Below, piece after piece: positions 57,020 to 64,000 of a stretch of DNA of 64,000 nt; position 1 is the first letter of the stretch, and the number at the start of each line of letters is the position of its first letter. A model generated the notes under the pieces. The model was not told the origin of the DNA and ran no database searches. It saw only the letters and a list, made by a program, of their open reading frames with translations. The translations under genes and the position numbers were made by a program. Source of the DNA: Stenotrophomonas rhizophila (lineage in GTDB: Bacteria; Pseudomonadota; Gammaproteobacteria; Xanthomonadales; Xanthomonadaceae); NCBI RefSeq assembly GCF_003751305.1, contig NZ_RJKV01000002.1:496001-560000 (forward strand). The letters are read 5' to 3'.

Positions 57020-58306
57020 GTGCGGCAGGTCATGGCAGCAGGATCGCGGCGCTGGCGTCGCTGTGCGCTCGCGGCGCTGCTGGGGCTGATCCCGGCGGGC
57101 AGCGCGTGGAGCGCAGCGTCCTGCGCGCAGGGCGTGCTCACGGACCTGGGATGGCAGATCGAAGCCGCTGATATCGCCGCGCCGGTCGTGCACGGTGGTC
57201 CGGTCTGCGAACGCGCCGATCTGCGCCAGGCGCACCGCGCCGGCGACCTGCGCGTGCAGCTGCCGCGCCAGTGGTCGGCGGACCAGCGGCAGGCGTGGCT
57301 GCCCACGTTGTTCGATGACCCGGCCACGGTCTGTGCGTATGCCTTCACGCTCGGCGCTGCCACCCGCCGCGCTACCACCGCGCTGCAGGACAACGACGGC
57401 TTCCGCTTCTCCGCGCTGCAGCTGGGCTGGATCGGCTTCGGTGCCGGCGGCGCGCAGGCCAAGGGCTGGGAGCGGTTTCGCAGCTTCGGCCGCGGCTATC
57501 AGCCGGCCGGTGCAAACAGTGCGGCACTGCAGACCTTCTACGAGGGGCGTGTGCGGGCCGAATGCGGAGTTGGCCGCCAGGTCGCGCAACTGGCGACCCA
57601 GCGCGAGCTCTACGGCGATGCCGCGTTTGATCGCGAGTTCTCCGCCGATGAGCTCTCCATCGGCACCTTTCTGACCCTGCACGAGACCGACAGCATCCTG
57701 CTCGGCCGACACGCCGGTGAGTTCCTGGCCGATGGCAAGGCGAAGAAGACCGCCCTGCGCGGGCGGCAGGCCTTCGTCGGCACGCCCGGCTTCATCGAGC
57801 ACGTGTTCGAGCGCAAGTACCTGGATGACATCAACAACCAGGCCGAGAACTTCGTGGTGGTGGATGTCAGCGATGCGGCGGCACGCGCGCTGCGCGAGCA
57901 CGAGGGATTCGCCTATTACGACCAGATCAACCGGCGCATCTGGGCGTTGGCCCAACGCATGCCGGGCCCGGGGCCGCGCCGGTTCGAGCGGCTGTTGATC
58001 GAGCGCGATCCGATCTGGCGGCGCGAGGTTCCGGCCGAGCAGCAACCGCTGCTGAAGGAACTGGATGCGTTGCTGGACGATCCGTTCTACCAGGGGTTCC
58101 TGATTTACGTGCATCCTCGGGGTATACGTCCTATCGGGTATCACATCGCCCGCCTGCTCGATCGCAATCCGCGGACACCGTTCGCGATCGAGCTGGGGCT
58201 GCACAACCTGCATACCACGCTGTATCGGCGCTGGATCGACGCACGCCTTCGCCAGTGCGATTCCCCGCCGACAGCCTTCCTGCAAGACAACACGACAACG
58301 GAGTAG
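57020..58306 (+). CDS. Secreted protein of unknown function, ~428 aa
   Basis: A signal peptide (CALAALLGLIPAGSAWSAASCAQG) predicts export. The mature protein has no membrane segment. Recognisable stretches such as LTLHETDSILLGRHAGEF, RKYLDDINNQAENFVVVDVSDAAARALREHEGF and HPRGIRPIGYHIARLLDRNP do not match a family I know. GTG 57020 or ATG 57032 could be the start; the latter has GGCAGG upstream. It lies between a DUF2242 lipoprotein and gnd. Confidence 0.7.
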   Translation: MRQVMAAGSRRWRRCALAALLGLIPAGSAWSAASCAQGVLTDLGWQIEAADIAAPVVHGGPVCERADLRQAHRAGDLRVQLPRQWSADQRQAWLPTLFDDPATVCAYAFTLGAATRRATTALQDNDGFRFSALQLGWIGFGAGGAQAKGWERFRSFGRGYQPAGANSAALQTFYEGRVRAECGVGRQVAQLATQRELYGDAAFDREFSADELSIGTFLTLHETDSILLGRHAGEFLADGKAKKTALRGRQAFVGTPGFIEHVFERKYLDDINNQAENFVVVDVSDAAARALREHEGFAYYDQINRRIWALAQRMPGPGPRRFERLLIERDPIWRREVPAEQQPLLKELDALLDDPFYQGFLIYVHPRGIRPIGYHIARLLDRNPRTPFAIELGLHNLHTTLYRRWIDARLRQCDSPPTAFLQDNTTTE

Positions 58307-58315
58307 AGGTGATTG

Positions 58316-59218
<903 letters not shown>

Positions 59219-59223
59219 CCGCG

Positions 59224-60264
59224 TCAGAGCGCGACACGCCGCCCGCTGCGTGCACTCTCTGCCCCGGCCTCGAGCAGGCGCATCAGCTGCAGCGCCTGCG
59301 CGGTGCTGACGGGGGCCGCGCCCACGCCGAGCACCGCATCGCGGAAGGCCGCATAGAACGCCCGGTAATCGCCGGGCACGTTGTCCACGGTGCTGCGTTG
59401 GGTGTGTCCGTCGGCATCGATCCGCACCAAGTGACCGTGCTGCGGATCCAGTCCCCAGCCCGGCGCGCCCGGGGCAATGCCGCGGCGCAGCTGATCTTCC
59501 TGCACGTCCAGCCCGTCCTTGAGGTAGCTGCCGGCGTCGCCATGCACGATGAATCGCGGACCGGACGCGGCGACCAGCGAGCCGGCATGCAGCATCGCGC
59601 GATGGCGCGGGTAGTGCAGCACCGCATGGAAATAGTCAGTGCCGAGCGCATGCTCGCGCTGCGCCATCAGATCTGCGCTGATGGCATCGGGCCAACCAAA
59701 CAACTGCAGCATCTGGTCGAGCAGGTGCGGCCCCAGATCCATCCACAACCCGCTGCCAGGCGCATCGCTTTCGCGCCAACGGTCGCGAACCTGCGGGCGG
59801 AACCGGTCGAAATGGGAATGGCATTCGGCGACGCGGCCGATGCTGCCCTCCTCGATCACCTGCTTGAGGGTGAGGAAGTCGGCGTCATGGCGACGGTTCT
59901 GGAACACGGTGACGACCCGTTCGGCCTCCTGCGCGGCCCGCACCACGGATTCGGCTTCGGCTACGCTCAGGGCGAACGGTTTATCCACCAGTACGTGCTT
60001 GCCGGCGGCCAGCGCGGCGCGTGCCAACGGGGCATGCGCGTCGTTGGGCGTGGCGATCACCACCGCATCGAGCGCCGGATCGTCGAACAGCAACTGCGGG
60101 TCGTCGCAGATGCGCACATCGGTGAAGCTGCGCAGCAGCCGATCACGCTGCGAGCTGACGATGCTGTGCAGCGCAAGGCCCGGCGTATGCATGATCAGTG
60201 GTGCGTGGAAAACGCTGCCGGCCAAGCCATAGCCGATCAGTCCCACCTGCAGTTCAGCGGCCAT
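59224..60264 (-). CDS. Gfo/Idh/MocA family oxidoreductase
   Basis: A 346-aa NAD(P)-dependent dehydrogenase. The N-terminal Rossmann motif GLIGYGLAGSVFHAPLI, the catalytic-region motif HVLVDKPFALSVAEAE (Lys) and the GSGLWMDLGPHLLDQM region are typical. Substrates in this family are sugars or inositols; specificity cannot be told here. GGAG before MAAELQ sets the start. It converges with gnd, with only 5 nt between them. Confidence 0.9.
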   Translation of the reverse strand: MAAELQVGLIGYGLAGSVFHAPLIMHTPGLALHSIVSSQRDRLLRSFTDVRICDDPQLLFDDPALDAVVIATPNDAHAPLARAALAAGKHVLVDKPFALSVAEAESVVRAAQEAERVVTVFQNRRHDADFLTLKQVIEEGSIGRVAECHSHFDRFRPQVRDRWRESDAPGSGLWMDLGPHLLDQMLQLFGWPDAISADLMAQREHALGTDYFHAVLHYPRHRAMLHAGSLVAASGPRFIVHGDAGSYLKDGLDVQEDQLRRGIAPGAPGWGLDPQHGHLVRIDADGHTQRSTVDNVPGDYRAFYAAFRDAVLGVGAAPVSTAQALQLMRLLEAGAESARSGRRVAL

Positions 60265-60435
60265 GGTGCGCTCCAACATATCGAGGCTGGACAGCGTAAC
60301 GGTTGTGCCTGCGGGGCGGAAATCTGAACCATTCCGCATCAACCTGAGTGGTTCACGGCAGCGTTATGTGGCGCCCACGTCCTGTCCACGGCCCTGCACC
60401 GACACTGGCCCCACTCTCCGCAAAGGAATTCGAAC

Positions 60436-60810
60436 ATGACCAACACGACCCGTAATCTGCTTGCTGCTTCGCTGGCCCTGGGCATGGTGCTGGGCACCTC
60501 GACTGCCATGGCCAAGGATCCGCCGAAGACCACCGATCATGCCGCGATGACCCATGCCGACAAGCACGACTCGGCCGAGCCGGTCACCGACAGCTGGATC
60601 ACCACCAAGGTCAAGACCGACCTGCTGACCAGCAAGAACGTCCCGGGTACCGAAGTGAAGGTGGAGACCGTCAATGGCGTGGTCACCCTCACTGGCACCG
60701 TGGCCAGCCAGGCCGAGCACGACAAGGCCGTGCGCGTGACCCAGCAGATCAAGGGTGTGAAGCGCGTCGATGCTGCCAACCTCAAGGTTGCTGCGACCGC
60801 TGCACGCTGA
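60436..60810 (+). CDS. Periplasmic BON-domain protein
   Basis: 124 aa with a signal peptide (LALGMVLGTSTAMA-KD), a short charged spacer and one BON domain (SWITTKVKTDLLTSKNVPGTEVKVETVNGVVTLTGTVAS ...GVKRVDAANLKV). Small BON proteins (OsmY-like) are periplasmic and stress-linked. AAAGGAATTC lies upstream of the ATG. The terminator follows at once. Confidence 0.92.
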   Translation: MTNTTRNLLAASLALGMVLGTSTAMAKDPPKTTDHAAMTHADKHDSAEPVTDSWITTKVKTDLLTSKNVPGTEVKVETVNGVVTLTGTVASQAEHDKAVRVTQQIKGVKRVDAANLKVAATAAR

Positions 60811-60833
60811 GCCCACACTCTGCATCGCTGAAC

Positions 60834-60861
60834 AAAGCGCGCCTTCGGGCGCGCTTTTTTT
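60834..60861 (+). terminator. Rho-independent terminator
   Basis: AAAGCGCGCC, TTCG, GGCGCGC then seven T, ending the BON gene. Confidence 0.95.
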
Positions 60862-60984
60862 GTTCTGCCCCGTATTCACAAACGGGTGGAGTATATTCAC
60901 CGCTTCGCCATCGCCGGTGGGCAGCGCACTGCCGGACCTCCCGGGTGCGTCGGGTCGTCGATGGCACCGAGCTGAAGAGGGACT

Positions 60985-62805
60985 ATGGCGCTGGTGTTCA
61001 GTGATCAAATCTGGGACCGCTGGCGATTGCCGGCATTGGCCCTGGCGGCCGTGGCCATCATCGTGGTGCCTTGGCTGACCCTGCGCAAATTGGCCGACGA
61101 CAACGTCGATGCCATGAATTGGGTCACCCACACCCAGGAGGTCGGTGTGGCGGTGTACCAGCTCCAGGCCGATGTGCTGGATGTGGAGTCGGCGGCGTTG
61201 ACGATGTCCAAGGGCATCGATTCGCCAGGGCTGCGCGAGCGCGTCGCCCGTGGCGACCAGCTGCCTGCCCGGCTTGAACGGCTTGCCGAACTCACCCGCG
61301 ACAATCCTGAGCAGCTGCTCAGGATCGGCCGCATCCAGTCCATGCTGGAGCGCCGGATTGAACTGGCCAAGCAACTTGCACGTTCGTCGCCGACGGAAGA
61401 TCAGCGCCAGCTGGTGGCCGATCTGACCTCCCGCTACCCGATCCGCAACCTGGTGGAAGACCTCCAGGCCAGCGAAGAGCGCCTGCTCAAGAAGCGCTCG
61501 GCGTTGTTCGCCGCACAGCAGCGGCAGGGCGAACTGGTGTCCTGGTCGGCGCTGGTGGTGCAGCTGCTGCTGCTGGGCCTGGTGCTGTGGCTGCTGCACC
61601 GTCAGATCGGCCATCGCGAGACGGCCGAACGTGCCTCCCTGCGCTCGGCCGGCCGCGCCGCCTCGGTGCTGCATACCGTGCGCGAGCCGATCGTACTGCT
61701 CGATCGCAGCCTGCGCGTGCAGATGCACAACCCGGCGTTCGCCGAACTGTACGGCCTGGACGAAGACGCCTCGGCTGAAGGCCTGGCGCTGGACAGCATC
61801 GGCGAGGGTGCCTGGGCCGATGCAGTGGTCCGCCAGCGCCTGACCGATGTGCTGCTGCGCGGCCGCGAACTGTGGGATTACGAACACGAACAGCGCACCG
61901 CCGATGATGTCGTGCGGATCATGCTGATCAATGCGCGGCGCATGCCGCTGCCGGACAAGGACGACGAGGTCGTGCTGATGACGGTCAGCGACGTCACCGT
62001 GCAGCGCGCCGTGCAGCTGCGGGTGGAAGAGCTGAACCGTCAGCTGGAAGGCAAGGTCGAGCAGGTCTCCGAGGTCAACCGCGAACTGGAAGCCTTCAGC
62101 TACTCGGTCTCGCACGACCTGCGCGCGCCGCTGCGCCATGTGGCGGGTTTCTCGGACAAGCTGACCCGTCACCTGGGCGAGGATGCGGACGAAAAATCCC
62201 TGCATTACCTGGGGGTCATCTCCAATTCCGCCCGGCGCATGGCCGCCCTGATCGACGACCTGCTGGTCTATTCGCGGCTTGGCCGGGCCGCCATGCGGCT
62301 GCAGGCGGTGGACATGCAGTCGCTGGTGGCCGATACCCGCGCCATGCTCGATGCCAACCAGCAGAGCGAGTCCGAGGGCAGCGGCGTGCCGCACCACGTG
62401 GACTGGAAGATCGCGCCGCTGCCGATCATCGTCTCCGACGAAAACATGATGCGCCAGGTCTGGCTGAATCTGCTCGGCAACGCGATCAAGTATTCTTCCA
62501 ACCGCGAGCCGGCCCGGATCGAGGTGGACTACAAACTGCAGCCCGACGGCAGCCACCTGTTCACCGTCCGCGACAACGGCGCAGGCTTCGACATGGCCTA
62601 CGCCGGCAAGTTGTTCGGGGTGTTCCAGCGGCTGCACAAAGCCAGCGATTACCCGGGAACGGGCATCGGCCTGGCCAGTGTCCGCCGCGTGTTGACCCGC
62701 CACGGCGGCCGTATCTGGGCCGAGTCGGCGGTCGACCAGGGCGCCACGTTCCACTTCGTACTTCCCCCCGCGCTCGACGCAATCAACAAGGGCTCCGCCG
62801 CATGA
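60985..62805 (+). CDS. Membrane sensor histidine kinase (CHASE3-like, PAS)
   Basis: A 606-aa kinase. Two membrane segments (about residues 16-33 and 190-207) flank a helical periplasmic domain (VTHTQEVGVAVYQLQADVLDVESAAL...), which looks CHASE3-like. A PAS domain follows (VREPIVLLDRSLRVQMHNPAFAELYG), then a DHp helix with His377 in YSVSHDLRAPLRHV, and HATPase motifs MRQVWLNLLGNAIKYS, DNGAGFD and GTGIGL. The phytochrome-type DHp (FSYSVSHDLRAPLR) often pairs with a stand-alone Rcp1-like regulator, which is exactly the next gene (ATGA overlap). Confidence 0.92.
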   Translation: MALVFSDQIWDRWRLPALALAAVAIIVVPWLTLRKLADDNVDAMNWVTHTQEVGVAVYQLQADVLDVESAALTMSKGIDSPGLRERVARGDQLPARLERLAELTRDNPEQLLRIGRIQSMLERRIELAKQLARSSPTEDQRQLVADLTSRYPIRNLVEDLQASEERLLKKRSALFAAQQRQGELVSWSALVVQLLLLGLVLWLLHRQIGHRETAERASLRSAGRAASVLHTVREPIVLLDRSLRVQMHNPAFAELYGLDEDASAEGLALDSIGEGAWADAVVRQRLTDVLLRGRELWDYEHEQRTADDVVRIMLINARRMPLPDKDDEVVLMTVSDVTVQRAVQLRVEELNRQLEGKVEQVSEVNRELEAFSYSVSHDLRAPLRHVAGFSDKLTRHLGEDADEKSLHYLGVISNSARRMAALIDDLLVYSRLGRAAMRLQAVDMQSLVADTRAMLDANQQSESEGSGVPHHVDWKIAPLPIIVSDENMMRQVWLNLLGNAIKYSSNREPARIEVDYKLQPDGSHLFTVRDNGAGFDMAYAGKLFGVFQRLHKASDYPGTGIGLASVRRVLTRHGGRIWAESAVDQGATFHFVLPPALDAINKGSAA

Positions 62806-63242
62806 CCGCTCTCCGTACCATCCTCCTCGCCGAGGACAGCCCTGCCGACGCCGAGATGGCGATCGACGCCCTGAAGGAAGCCCGCCTGGCCAATCCGATC
62901 GTGCACGTTGAAGATGGCGTGGAAGCGATGGATTACCTGCTGCGTCGTGGCGCGTTCGCCAACCGCGATGAAGGCCTGCCGGCCGTGTTGCTGCTGGACA
63001 TCAAGATGCCGCGCATGGACGGCCTGGAAGTGCTCAAGGAAATCCGCAACACCGAAGAGCTCAAGCGGCTGCCGGTGGTGATCCTGTCCTCCTCGCGCGA
63101 GGAGAGCGATCTGGCGCGCAGCTGGGACATGGGCGTCAACGCCTATGTCGTCAAGCCGGTGGACGTGGACCAGTTCTTCGGTGCGGTGCAGACCCTGGGC
63201 AAGTTCTGGGGTCTGATCAACCAGGCACCGGAGGTCGAGTAA
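62802..63242 (+). CDS. Stand-alone response regulator (Rcp1-like receiver)
   Basis: A 146-aa receiver with no output domain. Phospho-acceptor Asp66 in VLLLDIKMPRMDG, acidic pair in LAEDSPADAEM, Lys in AYVVKPVDVDQF. The Rcp1-type insertion (DYLLRRGAFANRDEGLP) places it in the group partnered with phytochrome-like kinases. ATG overlaps the kinase stop. It probably passes phosphate on rather than binding DNA. Confidence 0.94.
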   Translation: MTALRTILLAEDSPADAEMAIDALKEARLANPIVHVEDGVEAMDYLLRRGAFANRDEGLPAVLLLDIKMPRMDGLEVLKEIRNTEELKRLPVVILSSSREESDLARSWDMGVNAYVVKPVDVDQFFGAVQTLGKFWGLINQAPEVE

Positions 63243-63247
63243 GCCCA

Positions 63248-64000
63248 TGCCGCTCACCGGCCCTGCGTTGGGTGCCCTGCGGATCCTGCTGATCGAGGAT
63301 TCGCCGGAAGACGCCGAACTGATGTGCGAGCAGATGCTCGACGCTGGTCTTGAGGCCAGCTTCGAGCGGGTCGAGAGCGCGCAGGAACTGCGGGAGGCGT
63401 TGGAGCGCGCCGCGCCGGACATCGTGCTGTCGGACCTGAGCATGCCCGGCTTCTCCGGCAATGAGGCGCTGCAGATCGTGCGCGCGGCGTTGCCGGAGGT
63501 GCCCTTCATCTTCGTGTCCGGCACGATGGGTGAGGAAAACGCCGTGGCCGCCCTGCACCAGGGCGCCAACGATTACATCATCAAGCACCAGCCGGCGCGC
63601 CTGCCCTCGGCGGTGGCGCGTGCGGTGCGCGAAGCGCGCAGCGCGATCGACCGCCAGCGGGTGGAAGCCGAGCTGATGCGCGCGCAGCGCCTGGAAAGCC
63701 TATCGCTGCTGGCGGCCGGCCTGAGCCACGACCTGCGCAACATCCTGCAACCGCTGCTGATCATGCCGGACCTGCTCAAGGCCCGGACCGACGATCCGCA
63801 GCTGCACCATCTGGCCGACATCATCGCCGAGTGCGGTCGACGCGGCCATGAGATGGCCGAGTCGATGCTGTCCTTCGTGCGCGGCTCGCGCAATACGAGC
63901 GAACACATCTGCCTGGTCCATCTGTTCGAAGGCGTGGAGCTGCTCCTGCGCAGCAACCTGCCGGCCAAGGTCACTCTTCACCTGGAGGTGGCCGAAGGCC
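63248..64000 (+). CDS. Receiver-histidine kinase hybrid (3' truncated by window)
   Basis: The 251 visible codons encode an N-terminal receiver (IEDSPEDAE, Asp63 in IVLSDLSMPG, Lys in DYIIKHQPA) followed by a linker helix and a DHp domain with His161 in LLAAGLSHDLRNILQPLLIMP. The HATPase domain would lie beyond the window. The order receiver-kinase and the spacing of 5 nt from the previous gene suggest a three-protein phosphorelay. Confidence 0.9.

Noticed and set aside
53956..57462. Open frame of ~1168 codons on the minus strand opposite prc and its neighbours
   Set aside because: It is antisense to three genes with clear domains, has low-complexity His/Gln/Gly/Arg composition and no motifs; a GC-driven shadow.
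60325..60355. TGAACCA/TGGTTCA inverted repeat upstream of the BON gene
   Set aside because: The 7-bp arms 17 bp apart are too short to call an operator or an ECF promoter without more evidence.

Overview
The window is a contiguous, strongly GC-rich chromosomal segment of a gammaproteobacterium of the family Xanthomonadaceae, most likely Stenotrophomonas. Three things point there. A TetR gene diverges from a three-gene RND pump that matches smeT-smeDEF, including a TtgR/SmeT-like operator. Short palindromes starting with GTAG (SMAG-type repeats) recur between genes. Housekeeping blocks keep the Xanthomonad order: lptM-dapF-DUF484-xerC-hslVU, mreBCD-mrdA-rodA-mltB-rlpA-dacC, and DUF493-lipB-lipA. 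I found no prophage, CRISPR array, rRNA, tRNA or intact insertion sequence.

Layout. 1-3.4 kb: an aromatic aldehyde dehydrogenase (5' end outside the window), a zinc alcohol dehydrogenase and an AcoR-like regulator that lacks the AAA+ domain. 3.4-8.2 kb: SMAG repeats, yajQ, an EamA exporter, metN-metI without metQ, an antitoxin remnant, a lipocalin lipoprotein and a small membrane protein. 8.3-14 kb: two secreted S9 peptidases flanking an aminotransferase. 14-19.5 kb: DUF454, lptM, dapF, DUF484, xerC, hslV, hslU. 19.5-26.6 kb: a MITE-like inverted repeat, then smeT and smeDEF. 26.7-33 kb: two small unknown genes, a yeast-type cytosine deaminase, ubiE, a lipoprotein M1 aminopeptidase, and a divergent TetR / metallo-beta-lactamase-fold pair. 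33-38.6 kb: an autotransporter, a lipoprotein, a HAD phosphatase, a repeat-rich gap and an adenosine-kinase-like gene. 38.8-50.5 kb: the elongasome and cell-wall cluster, with two tandem rodA genes. 50.6-60.3 kb: an LpxR-like deacylase, DUF493-lipB-lipA, a tail-specific protease, a DUF2242 lipoprotein, an unknown secreted protein, gnd and a Gfo/Idh oxidoreductase. 60.4-64 kb: a BON protein and a three-gene phosphorelay (histidine kinase, CheY-like regulator, receiver-kinase hybrid cut by the window end).

How the parts work together. MreBCD, PBP2 and RodA form the elongasome; MltB, RlpA and DacC trim or remodel the same peptidoglycan. DUF493-LipB-LipA supply lipoate. HslUV, Prc, two S9 enzymes and the M1 enzyme cover cytoplasmic and periplasmic proteolysis. 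SmeDEF gives regulated drug efflux.

The most notable non-gene signals are these. Eight genes carry a -10-like hexamer only 5-7 nt before the start codon, suggesting leaderless mRNAs. SMAG repeats encode part of the MreC tail and supply the DUF454 stop codon. A perfect FNR-type box sits at class II spacing from a -10 in a 600 bp gap with no convincing gene. The second RodA has Asn in place of Asp in a conserved SEDS motif. I did not see a wholly new defence or mobile system.
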